This document shows positions 25,183 to 32,979 of a stretch of 33,161 nt of DNA, piece by piece (position 1 is the stretch's first letter; every line of letters begins with the position of its first letter). The DNA lies in contig JAHJLN010000227.1 in the NCBI GenBank assembly GCA_018821715.1, positions 1 to 33,161 of the forward strand. The letters run 5' to 3'. The notes below the pieces were generated by a model. The model ran no database searches. It was not told where the DNA came from and saw only the letters and a list, made by a program, of their open reading frames with translations. This stretch comes from Pseudomonadota bacterium (lineage in GTDB: Bacteria > Desulfobacterota > Desulfobacteria > Desulfobacterales > Desulfobacteraceae). Both the position numbers and the translations under genes were made by a program.

Positions 25183-25236
25183 TTGAGCAATTATTTGCCA
25201 GGAGATGTATTGAAGCGTAAATAATTGCTCAATTTT
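25183..25236 (+). other. Second perfect 14-bp inverted repeat before dctQ, terminator-like
   Basis: TTGAGCAATTATTT (25183-25196) and AAATAATTGCTCAA (25219-25232) are exact reverse complements. The 22-base loop contains AGGAG. The right arm is followed by TTTT (25233-25236), so it could act as a partial terminator, or the AT-rich arms could be a protein-binding site. It is 39 bases before dctQ. Confidence 0.65.
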
Positions 25237-25271
25237 CTCAAGCATAGAGGAACTGAATTTAAAGGTGCAGC

Positions 25272-25781
25272 ATGTTTAAACCAATTAAAATTTTTGTACG
25301 ATCCGTTGATGCTACGAACACAGTTGTTGGTATTTTTGCAATGTATCTGATTTTTGCCCTGGGCGGCATCCTGTTGTTTGAATCTGTATCCAGAACCATC
25401 TTTGACCTGCCCCACATCTGGGCTGTGGAAATAGCGCAGTTCATTATGGCCGCTTATTACCTGCTCGGCGGCGGATACTCCATGATTATTGACGGACATG
25501 TCAGGATGGACCTGCTCTATGGCCGGTGGACAAAACAGAGAAGGGCTGTGGCCGATCTTATTACCGGCCCCATCCTCATTTTTTACATGGTGGTTCTCCT
25601 TATCGGCTCCCTTTCCAGCCTTGATTATGCCATTGAATATAACCAAGTCAACTATACTCCGTGGGGGCCGCCGCTGACTCCCATCAAGTTAATCATGACC
25701 ATTGGAATAGTACTGATGCTTTTGCAGTGCATTGCAGAATGGTTCAAAGACCTTGCGACTGCCATGGGGGAGAAAATATAA
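25272..25781 (+). CDS. dctQ: TRAP transporter small permease, DctQ family
   Basis: This 169-residue protein has four membrane helices (about 17-39, 55-75, 93-115 and 135-157) in the DctQ arrangement. The family segments are ESVSRTIFDLPHIWAVEIAQFIMAAYYLLGGGYSM and GHVRMDLLYGRWTKQRRAVADL. It forms the stator-like partner of DctM and docks the receptor. The AAAGGTGC before the ATG is its ribosome site. The stop overlaps the dctM start by one base (TAATG), so the two are coupled. Confidence 0.92.
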   Translation: MFKPIKIFVRSVDATNTVVGIFAMYLIFALGGILLFESVSRTIFDLPHIWAVEIAQFIMAAYYLLGGGYSMIIDGHVRMDLLYGRWTKQRRAVADLITGPILIFYMVVLLIGSLSSLDYAIEYNQVNYTPWGPPLTPIKLIMTIGIVLMLLQCIAEWFKDLATAMGEKI

Positions 25782-27106
25782 TGAGTCATGAATTAATTGC
25801 TTTTATGATCTTCTCTTCTATGATTCTCATGCTCCTCACAGGGCAACGCGTCTTTGCCGCCATCGGTGGTGTGGCTGCTCTCTTTTCTCTTCTTCTATGG
25901 GGGAATGGCGGCGTAGAGATGCCGTTCAACGCAAGTTTTGTGCTGTTGAACTGGTATCCCCTCCTGACCTTGCCCCTGTTTATTTACATGGGGTACATGT
26001 TTTCAGAATCAGGGATCGCAAGTGACCTCTATCGCATGTTCCACGTCTGGACCGGACCGGTAAATGGCGGTCTGGCTATCGGAACCATCGGCCTGATGGT
26101 GGTCATATCTGCCATAAACGGCTTGAGTGTGGCCGGCATGGCCATTGGTGCCAGTATTGCCATGCCGGAAATGCTGAAACGGGATTATGACAAGGTAATG
26201 GTAACCGGCGTTATTCAGGCCGGCAGTTCTCTTGGTATCCTGGTCCCGCCGAGTGTGGTTCTTGTCCTCTATGGAATGATCGCAAGGCAGAACGTCGGCC
26301 GGTTATGGATGGCCGGTGTTTTCCCCGGTCTTTTGCTTGCATTTTTGTTTATTGCCTATATTCTTATCCGATGCAAAATGAATCCATCGCTGGGACCGGC
26401 TTTATCCCTGGAGGAACGACAAAAGATCTCCTGGAAGGAAAGGTTTGTCCTGCTAAGGGCCGGGATAGTTCCCATCCTCATCATGGTTTCCATGACCGGA
26501 CTTTTCCTGGCAGGTGTCACAAGCCTGGTTGAATGTTCAGCTGCTGGCGCGGCCGCCACAACACTGGCAGCCGTCATCAAGCGCAGGTTAACCTGGGAGG
26601 TCATGCAGGACACTCTGCGCAATACGCTGAGTGTCAGTTGCATGTTCATGTGGGTTATCCTAGCAGCCCTTTGTTTTGGGGCTGTCTTTGACGGCCTTGG
26701 CGCTGTGCATGCTATAAAAACCCTATTTCTGGATCAGTGGCATTTAAGCCCGTGGGGCGTATTGATCATGATGCAGGTGAGTTATATACTGATGGGGATG
26801 TTCCTGGATGATACAGCCATGCTTATCATTGTTGCGCCTCTTTACGTCCCTTTGGTTATCAGCCTAGGGTTTAACCCGATCTGGTATGGCGTTCTTTATA
26901 CTATCACCTGCCAGATTGCTTACATGACGCCTCCTTTTGGGTATAACCTGTTTTTGATGAAGGCCATGGCCCCTCCGGAGGTAACATTGGCAGATATCTA
27001 CCGTTCCATTATTCCCTTTGTGCTGGTCATGATTTTTGGTCTGACCCTGGTCATCATTTTCCCCCAGATCGCTTTATGGCTGCCCAATGCATATTTTGGT
27101 AAATAA
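25781..27106 (+). CDS. dctM: TRAP transporter large permease, DctM family
   Basis: The ATG at 25781 overlaps the dctQ stop; the upstream open frame is a shadow of dctQ. The 441-residue protein has about 12 hydrophobic segments and the family features PLFIYMGYMFSESGIASDLY, GAGSS-like VIQAGSSLGILVPPSVVLVLYG and MFLDDTAMLIIVAPLYVPL, with the TPPFGYNLFLMK loop near the end. It is the sodium-driven elevator subunit that moves the substrate across the inner membrane. It completes a standard P-Q-M operon. A degraded copy of its own C-terminus follows 17 bases after its stop. Confidence 0.93.
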   Translation: MSHELIAFMIFSSMILMLLTGQRVFAAIGGVAALFSLLLWGNGGVEMPFNASFVLLNWYPLLTLPLFIYMGYMFSESGIASDLYRMFHVWTGPVNGGLAIGTIGLMVVISAINGLSVAGMAIGASIAMPEMLKRDYDKVMVTGVIQAGSSLGILVPPSVVLVLYGMIARQNVGRLWMAGVFPGLLLAFLFIAYILIRCKMNPSLGPALSLEERQKISWKERFVLLRAGIVPILIMVSMTGLFLAGVTSLVECSAAGAAATTLAAVIKRRLTWEVMQDTLRNTLSVSCMFMWVILAALCFGAVFDGLGAVHAIKTLFLDQWHLSPWGVLIMMQVSYILMGMFLDDTAMLIIVAPLYVPLVISLGFNPIWYGVLYTITCQIAYMTPPFGYNLFLMKAMAPPEVTLADIYRSIIPFVLVMIFGLTLVIIFPQIALWLPNAYFGK

Positions 27107-27123
27107 TTTTTAAAAACAAATCC

Positions 27124-27219
27124 ATGGTATTATTTATGCCCTTTGTATTGCTGATGTGTGTTGACCTGGCTCATATTATGATGTTCCCCCAGACTGCTCT
27201 GTGGTTACCCGAGCTGTAG
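27124..27219 (+). pseudogene. Vestigial C-terminus of a second dctM
   Basis: An in-frame stretch ending in TAG at 27217-27219 translates to MVLFMPFVLLM..., then MMFPQTALWLPEL. The end of the intact DctM reads IIPFVLVM..., then VIIFPQIALWLPNAYFGK. The match of PFVL(L/V)M and FPQxALWLP with equal spacing is far beyond chance for a 31-codon reading frame. It shows that a related dctM once lay here and was lost, or that the gene end was duplicated. There is no ribosome site, so translation is unlikely. Confidence 0.75.
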
Positions 27220-27248
27220 AATGGAAAAAAAATCAGGAGTTCTTTTGA

Positions 27249-28289
27249 ATGAAATATTATGAAAAAGCAAAAATAAAAGCCGTTCCGGTCCAGGACGCTG
27301 TGGGAAAGGTTCTGCTCCATGATATCACTCAAATTGTGCCGGACCTCTTTAAAGGATCGTCTTTTCGTAAAGGCCACATCATTACCGATGCAGACGTGGA
27401 AGCACTGCTGAATCTGGGTAAACAAAATATTTATGTTGCAGGTCTCAATGGTGAAGTTCATGAAAATGACGCTGCCCTGCGCATTGCCCGGGCCGCCATG
27501 GGAAATGGAATTGATATCAGCATGCCAAAAGAGGGAAAGGTGGGTTTTAGCGCCAATACCTGCGGGCTGCTCAAGGTCAATGTCCAGGCCCTTGAAAAAT
27601 TAAATGGGGTAGAAGATGTTATCTTTGCTACCCTGCACACGGACCAGCCGGTTGAGGTAGGTCAGGAGCTTGCCGGAACCCGGGTCATTCCTTTGTCCAT
27701 AGATGAAAAAAAGGTTGAGGAAGCTGAAATCCTGTGTAAAAAATATTTTCCGATCATTGAAATCAAACCATTTGCCAAGCTGGATGTGGGTCTGGTGGTA
27801 ACCGGATCAGAAGTCTTCAGCGGACGGATCAGGGATGGGTTCGGCCCGGTGGTTGCCAAAAAGTTTAAAGATCTTGGCAGCAACATCACCCGGAAAATCA
27901 TTGTGTCCGATGAGATTTCCATGACTGTATCCGCCATTAAGGACTTATTGGCAGAGGGTGCCCAGATGATCGCGGTAACAGGCGGCATGTCTGTGGATCC
28001 GGATGATCTGACGCCGGCTGCCATCCGGGCGGCAGGAGGTGAGATCGTCTTTTATGGTGCCCCGGTGCTGCCCGGTGCCATGTTTATGCTGGCCTATATC
28101 GGAACAGTGCCGGTCATTGGTCTTCCCGGGTGCGTCATGTACCACAGGGCCTCTATCTTTGACCTGGTGGTACCCAAACTCCTTGCCGGAGACACACTTA
28201 AAAAAACAGATATTGTTAAAATGGGGCACGGGGGATTTTGTGCAAGCTGCAAAGAGTGTCGATTTCCCTCTTGCAGTTTTGGAAAATAA
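27249..28289 (+). CDS. MoeA-like molybdopterin-binding protein with C-terminal Cys cluster
   Basis: This 346-residue protein has CAGGAG upstream of its ATG. The N-terminal part (VPVQDAVGKVLLHDITQIVPDLFKGSSFRKGHIIT) is like the MoeA leader domain. The central MoCF_biosynth domain shows DVGLVVTGSEVFSGRI and VTGGMSVDPDDLTP, the nucleotide and molybdopterin site of the MogA/MoeA fold. The end, GFCASCKECRFPSCSFGK (about 330-346), holds four Cys (CxxCxxCxxxxC), which could bind a metal or Fe-S cluster. Such proteins accompany molybdenum hydroxylases and are thought to insert or activate the cofactor. The XdhC-like gene follows after 17 bases, so these belong to one maturation operon with the hydroxylase genes. 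Confidence 0.87.
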   Translation: MKYYEKAKIKAVPVQDAVGKVLLHDITQIVPDLFKGSSFRKGHIITDADVEALLNLGKQNIYVAGLNGEVHENDAALRIARAAMGNGIDISMPKEGKVGFSANTCGLLKVNVQALEKLNGVEDVIFATLHTDQPVEVGQELAGTRVIPLSIDEKKVEEAEILCKKYFPIIEIKPFAKLDVGLVVTGSEVFSGRIRDGFGPVVAKKFKDLGSNITRKIIVSDEISMTVSAIKDLLAEGAQMIAVTGGMSVDPDDLTPAAIRAAGGEIVFYGAPVLPGAMFMLAYIGTVPVIGLPGCVMYHRASIFDLVVPKLLAGDTLKKTDIVKMGHGGFCASCKECRFPSCSFGK

Positions 28290-28306
28290 AGATAAAATAG
28301 TTATCC

Positions 28307-29359
28307 ATGGAATCATTAACCCAACCCATACTTGATTGTTTAAAACAGGGCATTCCCTTTGCCCTGGCCACCATAATTGCTCACAAGGGTTCCACTCCCA
28401 GAACATCCGGCAGTAAAATGGTGGTCCTTTCTGATCGAAGTCTGTTTGGCACTATTGGCGGCGGCCTGGTGGAAGCCCGTGTCATGGATGCCTGCATTGA
28501 TATGATGAGTGTGCCCCAGTGCAGAATCATTGAATTTACCCTGGACCAGAAATTGAAAGACGGACTGGACATGGTCTGCGGCGGGAACTTAACTGTATGG
28601 ATTGAGACCTTTGGTTCCCACCCATCCCCTTCCCTGATACAGATATTTGCCACCATGGCGGCTCAGGAGAAGGCCGGAAAAAAAGCAGTGGTCATTTCAA
28701 AAATCAATGGATTCTCCGGCGCATCTTTTACCACTGAAAAATGCCTTGTTCTGCCCGATGGAACCATCATCGGTACCAACATGATTCCCAAGGTTCTGTT
28801 TGATGCCGTCTGTAGCAACCAATTTTCAGGTGCTGCTCCCATGATTCAAAACTATGGTCTGGAAGAGTTCATTGTTGAGCCGAGCCAGACCTGTGATACC
28901 CTTTATATATTTGGTGCAGGTCATGTGGGGTTCCAGTTGGCAAAGATGGCCCACTTAACTGAATTTCGTACCATCGTGGTGGATGACAGAGAAGAATTTG
29001 CCAATCAAAAACGATTTAAACATGCCCAGACCGTCCTGGTGGTAGATAAATTTGCCAATGCCTTTGATACCCTGTCCATTGACAAGAATGCCTATATTGT
29101 CATCCTGACCCGGGGGCATCTCCATGACCAGACCGTTCTTGAAGCAGCACTTAAGACCGAAGCCCCTTACATCGGGATGATCGGCAGCTCTCGAAAACGG
29201 AACCAAATCTATGCAAACCTTACAAAAAAGGGAGTTTCAAAAGCATCCCTTGACCAGGTCTATTCTCCCATTGGACTTGATATTAATTCAGAAACTCCGG
29301 CTGAAATCGCTGTCAGTATCATCGGTCAAATCATTCAGGTCAGGGCTCAGATGCGATGA
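28307..29359 (+). CDS. xdhC: XdhC/CoxI-family molybdenum cofactor maturation protein
   Basis: This 350-residue protein has the two family domains. The N-terminal XdhC_CoxI segment includes ALATIIAHKGSTPRTSGSKMVV and FGTIGGGLVEARV, with Cys in MVCGGNLTVWIE. The C-terminal XdhC_C Rossmann domain has YIFGAGHVGFQLAKMA, VVDDREEFAN, ILTRGHLHDQTVLEAAL and YIGMIGSSRKR. XdhC proteins bind the molybdenum cofactor, help its sulfuration and deliver it to the hydroxylase large subunit. The stop overlaps the next start as ATGA. This is the clearest sign that the island's hydroxylase needs a dedicated, sulfurated cofactor. Confidence 0.93.
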   Translation: MESLTQPILDCLKQGIPFALATIIAHKGSTPRTSGSKMVVLSDRSLFGTIGGGLVEARVMDACIDMMSVPQCRIIEFTLDQKLKDGLDMVCGGNLTVWIETFGSHPSPSLIQIFATMAAQEKAGKKAVVISKINGFSGASFTTEKCLVLPDGTIIGTNMIPKVLFDAVCSNQFSGAAPMIQNYGLEEFIVEPSQTCDTLYIFGAGHVGFQLAKMAHLTEFRTIVVDDREEFANQKRFKHAQTVLVVDKFANAFDTLSIDKNAYIVILTRGHLHDQTVLEAALKTEAPYIGMIGSSRKRNQIYANLTKKGVSKASLDQVYSPIGLDINSETPAEIAVSIIGQIIQVRAQMR

Positions 29360-30513
29360 CCCTGCCAATGCCTCCGGCCATGGCCCTTTCCGCCGTGATT
29401 CCGGCGGCTGGATTTTCCTCCCGTATGCACCAATATAAACCGTTGCTCAAGCTTGGGGGCAAGCCCATGATTGAGGTAGTGATTCGCCTTTTTCAACGCT
29501 GCGGTATCCTTGATATTATAGTGGTCACCGGCCATAACCAGGATCTTTTAAACCCCATCGTCCAAAAGGTTGGTGCCAGATCCGTGTTTAACCCGGATTT
29601 TAAAACCGGCATGCTGGGTTCCATCCAAAAAGGTGCTGGACAAATTTCTTCAAAAAGTCGGGGATTTTTTCTGCTGCCCGTGGATATCCCGGCCATCCGG
29701 CCTGTCACTATTCAGACCCTTATCCTATCCTTTGAAAAATCGGGTGAAAACATCATCATTCCAGAATTCTGCCATACTCCGGGTCATCCCCCCCTGATTC
29801 CGGCCCGACTAATCCCCAAGATCGTTTCAATGGGTTCGGATTCAAATCTGGGGAAACTGTTGCTTTCCCAAGACAATCGCCTGGTTCGCCACCCTGTCCA
29901 TGATCGGGGCATCCTGCTGGATGCAGACACCCGGGAAGACTATGAGATCCTGGCCCAAAAATATCAGCAGATGAATATTCCGGATAAGGCAGAATGCCAG
30001 TCCATTATCCAATGGGTTCTTCCAGGGGAAATCGCTCTTCAGTCTCATCTTACCCGTGTAGCAGAAACTGCTCTGAAACTGGGTCATGCTGTTGAGAGAG
30101 GGGAGGGGGGGATCGACAAAACATACAAGAAAAGCCGGTTGAACCTGGACCTCATCCAGGCCGCAGCTCTGCTCCATGACATCAAACGTAAAGAAAAAAA
30201 TCATGCCCAGGCCGGCAGTCGATTGCTTAAGGCCTTGGGATTTCCTCAAGTTGCCGACATAGTAGCAGAGCACATGACCATCCAACCTGGAAATCTGATA
30301 ACAGAAAAGGAAATAGTTTATTTGGCAGATAAGCTCTGCCACGGCAACCGGGTGGAGCCCGATTATACCAAACGGTTTAAAGAGAAGATCAAACAGGCCC
30401 CGGATGCTGAAATCAGAATTTTCAGACGATATAAAGCAGCCAAACAAATACAGGCCTGCATTGAAGCGGCTACAGGACAATCCATCCGCACCATTCTCCA
30501 AAATACTCCCTGA
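29356..30513 (+). CDS. MocA/MobA-like nucleotidyltransferase fused to an HD domain
   Basis: This is a 385-residue two-domain protein. Residues 10-200 form an NTP-transferase domain: AVIPAAGFSSRMHQYKPLLKLGGKPM (a MocA-type LAAGxSxRMGxxK loop with His at the usual Gly), the metal site in LPVDIPAIRP and GHPPLIP. This part resembles MocA, the CTP:molybdopterin cytidylyltransferase that makes the dinucleotide cofactor of xanthine-dehydrogenase-type enzymes. Residues about 229-370 form an HD domain: SHLTRVAET (first His), ALLHDIKRKE (HD pair at about 273) and YLADKLCHG (last Asp). HD proteins are metal phosphohydrolases, so a step on a nucleotide or phosphorylated cofactor is possible. The gene is coupled to the XdhC gene by ATGA and ends 15 bases before the convergent Usp gene. 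Confidence 0.88.
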   Translation: MTLPMPPAMALSAVIPAAGFSSRMHQYKPLLKLGGKPMIEVVIRLFQRCGILDIIVVTGHNQDLLNPIVQKVGARSVFNPDFKTGMLGSIQKGAGQISSKSRGFFLLPVDIPAIRPVTIQTLILSFEKSGENIIIPEFCHTPGHPPLIPARLIPKIVSMGSDSNLGKLLLSQDNRLVRHPVHDRGILLDADTREDYEILAQKYQQMNIPDKAECQSIIQWVLPGEIALQSHLTRVAETALKLGHAVERGEGGIDKTYKKSRLNLDLIQAAALLHDIKRKEKNHAQAGSRLLKALGFPQVADIVAEHMTIQPGNLITEKEIVYLADKLCHGNRVEPDYTKRFKEKIKQAPDAEIRIFRRYKAAKQIQACIEAATGQSIRTILQNTP

Positions 30514-30528
30514 GGGTAATTTCCGGGG

Positions 30529-31020
30529 TTATTTCTGGGGAAGCCGCACAACCAGCACTGGTATTTTACTGTTTTTGACGACTTTTCTGGCCGTTCCGCC
30601 GATAAGGGCATCCATGAGGATATTATATCCGTAACTGCCCATCACAACCATATCAGCATTTATTTCTTTAGAGGTGTTGATGATTTCTTCGGTTGGATTT
30701 CCACTTTTTATAAGGATGTCTTCAACCAGAAGACGGCAGGAATCAATCTGGGAATCCATCTCCTGGCAAAATTCTTCAATTTTTGATTTTATTTTGTTGG
30801 TTAAAAAATCAAGCTTTTCTGATTTTACTCTTTCCCATTCTTTTCGTCCCAGCATTCCTCTGATCTGGAATTCGACAGTATGATTCATTTCTTCCATGAC
30901 ATAGAGAAACGTTACCATGGCATCGTAGCGTTGTGCCAGGTCTGCAGCATAATAAAAAGCATGTCTGGCGCTCTCGGAAAGATCAGTTGCATAGAGTATT
31001 TTTTTAATCTTAGGGATCAT
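30529..31020 (-). CDS. Universal stress protein, UspA family
   Basis: This 163-residue protein has a strong AAGGAGG eight bases before its ATG. It starts MIPKIKKILYATDLSESARHAF and has the ATP-binding loop VVMGSYGYNILMDALIGGTARKVV, which fits the G-x2-G-x9-G pattern except that the last position is Gly-Thr. It is likely an ATP-binding stress protein in the cytoplasm, with no known partner. It is convergent with the nucleotidyltransferase-HD gene, and its promoter must lie in the 31021-31251 gap. Confidence 0.92.
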   Translation of the reverse strand: MIPKIKKILYATDLSESARHAFYYAADLAQRYDAMVTFLYVMEEMNHTVEFQIRGMLGRKEWERVKSEKLDFLTNKIKSKIEEFCQEMDSQIDSCRLLVEDILIKSGNPTEEIINTSKEINADMVVMGSYGYNILMDALIGGTARKVVKNSKIPVLVVRLPQK

Positions 31021-31184
31021 TTTGGCCTCCTTATGGGGTGTAAAAAAAATTTGGATCAGGACTTGTTAAAATTGAATTCTTTTACTTATTAATACTCACT
31101 TGTTCCTATTTTTCAAGGTTTGAGTCTCATTTGTTTAAGATTAATTTTAAGATGTCCTGATATAAGGGTTCTTAATTTCCCCTA

Positions 31185-31213
31185 TTGACATAACGGGGAT
31201 ATGGTTTTAAAAA
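31185..31213 (+). promoter_or_regulatory. Candidate promoter of the histidine phosphatase gene
   Basis: TTGACA (31185-31190) is followed after 17 bases by the weak -10 box TAAAAA (31208-31213), about 40 bases before the next ATG. CCCC (31179-31182) and GGGG (31195-31198) flank the -35 box symmetrically. No other structure is seen in the 231-base gap except T-rich runs. Confidence 0.4.
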
Positions 31214-31251
31214 TTGTACTGAACGGTCGGTTAAGTGAAAGTTAGAATGAT

Positions 31252-31872
31252 ATGTCCCTTTACAAAACATACACGCCCGGATCAAAAATACTTCCGGCTG
31301 ATCTCTTAGGTCAATCCTCAGCTGTAAAACCCCTTATATTCCTTCTACGCCACGGAAGGATTCAGGGATATGAAACAAAGCGCTTTATCGGCCGGACCGA
31401 TGTGCTGCTGGATGATCTTGGCAGAGAACAGGGTCTGTTCTGGCAAACTGCCTTGTCAGGCATGGGGTTTGATGCAGTTTACTCTAGCACATTGAAACGA
31501 TGTATGGACACAGCCTCTCTTGTCTGTCCGGAGCACAAGATTTATATCGAGTCCCGGCTCAATGAAATTAATATGGGAACCTGGGACGGCAAATCCTTTG
31601 ATGAAATACGGCAGGCCATGCCCAAAGAATTTGAAAAACGGGGCCAACAGATGGACAGCTTCAAGCCGCCCGGCGGAGAAAGCTTTCAGGATTTGCAGGA
31701 TCGGGCATTGCCATTTTTTGATGAGATAAGAAAAAAACAGGTCGGCCGCATCCTGCTGGTGACCCACGCCGGGGTGATCCGGGTGATACTGTGCCGAATT
31801 ATGGGTCTTCACCCCAAAGACCTTTTTAAAATCGATCTCGAATATGGTCAGTTGTTTATCATCTCTTTTTAG
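31252..31872 (+). CDS. Histidine phosphatase family protein (phosphoglycerate mutase/CobC-like)
   Basis: This 206-residue protein has the RHG signature FLLRHGRIQGYETKRFIGRTD, with the nucleophile His H34. It continues with VYSSTLKRCMDTA, the second catalytic region ESRLNEINMGTWDGKSFDEI and the final VTHAGVIRVI. The 25 residues before the core are extra. The GRTD..LDDLG segment resembles alpha-ribazole phosphatase (CobC) and related small-molecule phosphatases, but the substrate is not certain. The ATG lacks a good ribosome site. It is a single gene between a Usp gene and the kinase gene. Confidence 0.88.
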   Translation: MSLYKTYTPGSKILPADLLGQSSAVKPLIFLLRHGRIQGYETKRFIGRTDVLLDDLGREQGLFWQTALSGMGFDAVYSSTLKRCMDTASLVCPEHKIYIESRLNEINMGTWDGKSFDEIRQAMPKEFEKRGQQMDSFKPPGGESFQDLQDRALPFFDEIRKKQVGRILLVTHAGVIRVILCRIMGLHPKDLFKIDLEYGQLFIISF

Positions 31873-31885
31873 AGCCCTACCCTTG

Positions 31886-31951
31886 AAGTTAAAAAATAAT
31901 TTGGTACAGGCTATGCAAAACAGCCAAATTGATGGCATGTGCACAGCCTGA
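31886..31951. other. Imperfect inverted repeats after the phosphatase gene
   Basis: AATTTGG and CCAAATT flank a loop at about 31898-31930, and CAGGCT/AGCCTG extends at about 31908-31951. They form overlapping alternative stems in the convergent gap before the kinase gene. No T tract follows cleanly, so this is only a possible terminator region. Confidence 0.25.
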
Positions 31952-31998
31952 ATCCCTAAATTAAATAAACGATGCCGGCATCTATACCAGCTTTGATC

Positions 31999-32979
31999 TT
32001 ATATCAGCCTTTTAATCCTTGTCCATGCAGCTTGTGGGATCTGTGCACCCATGACCTGGCAAACCTCATATCCGCAGGCAGATGCAATCCGACCGCTTTT
32101 TTCAATGGAAAATCCATGGGCGATTCCAAAAAGAAATCCTGCAGCCCATAGATCTCCTGCCCCGGTTGTATCAACAGGGGTATTCCCGGATTGGGCATTT
32201 ATCTTTGTGATCGTATTCTTGTACGAGACATAACTGCCTCTTGCACCCACTTTCAAGACAGCATATGTGACGTGTTGAGATAATTTTTCAAGCGCTTTTT
32301 GTTCATCACTGTATCCGGTATATGCTTTTGCCTCATCTTCATTGGCAATAAGGATATCAACAAAGTCTTTAATAATATCTTCAAGAATGTCCCTGGAGGC
32401 ATTCACCACTTCAAAGCTTGCCAGGTCAAGGGCGATCAGAGATCCGGCATCTCTGGCTGCTGTTAATGCAGCCATCATTAAATCTTTGTTGAATAAAAGA
32501 TATCCTTCAATCATGGAAATGGCCGAATCTTTAAACATGTCGGAAATGATTGATTTTGGATCAAGTTTAGTGGAGGCACCAAGAAAAGTGAACATGGAGC
32601 GCTGGGCATCCGGTGTGATAATTGAAAGGGAATTGCCTGTTGGTGTGTCACAAACTGAAACCAAGGGCTCAACCCTGCAGTCATGCAGTTCTTTTACGAA
32701 ACTCTGGCCATAGGCATCATTCCCCCGACTGCCGATAAATCTGGCATCACCGCCAAGATTGCCGATACCGACAATTGTATTGCAGGCAGCACCTCCTGGA
32801 ACAATTACCGGCGGTTGGCTTGTTTGGGATAAAATTTGCATGATCTCTTCATGTTCAACAAGGGTCATCCCCCCCTTTTCCTTTTTAAGATCCATTAGAA
32901 ACCGGTCAGATTCATTGATTAAAATGTCAACAAGCGTATTTCCAATTCCCGTAATTCTTGTAGGTTTTTTTTCCGGCAT
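31999..32979 (-). CDS. PfkB-family kinase, adenosine-kinase-like
   Basis: This 326-residue protein has the ribokinase/PfkB fold. The first signature, PGGAACNTIVGIGNLGGDARFIG, contacts substrate; NEDEAKAYTG holds the NxxE metal motif; the second signature, PVDTTGAGDLWAAGFLFGIA, has the catalytic base Asp in GAGD (about residue 277). The opening TGIGNTLVDILINESDRFL matches the adenosine kinase/carbohydrate kinase group common in Desulfobacterota. It would phosphorylate a nucleoside or sugar with ATP. A CTGGAG lies before the ATG. It is a lone - strand gene. Confidence 0.92.
   Translation of the reverse strand: MPEKKPTRITGIGNTLVDILINESDRFLMDLKKEKGGMTLVEHEEIMQILSQTSQPPVIVPGGAACNTIVGIGNLGGDARFIGSRGNDAYGQSFVKELHDCRVEPLVSVCDTPTGNSLSIITPDAQRSMFTFLGASTKLDPKSIISDMFKDSAISMIEGYLLFNKDLMMAALTAARDAGSLIALDLASFEVVNASRDILEDIIKDFVDILIANEDEAKAYTGYSDEQKALEKLSQHVTYAVLKVGARGSYVSYKNTITKINAQSGNTPVDTTGAGDLWAAGFLFGIAHGFSIEKSGRIASACGYEVCQVMGAQIPQAAWTRIKRLI

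Noticed and set aside
25197-25236. Leader peptide (TTG-initiated, four codons) in the hairpin loop before dctQ
   Set aside because: It is too short to judge; the ribosome-like AGGAG may be chance.
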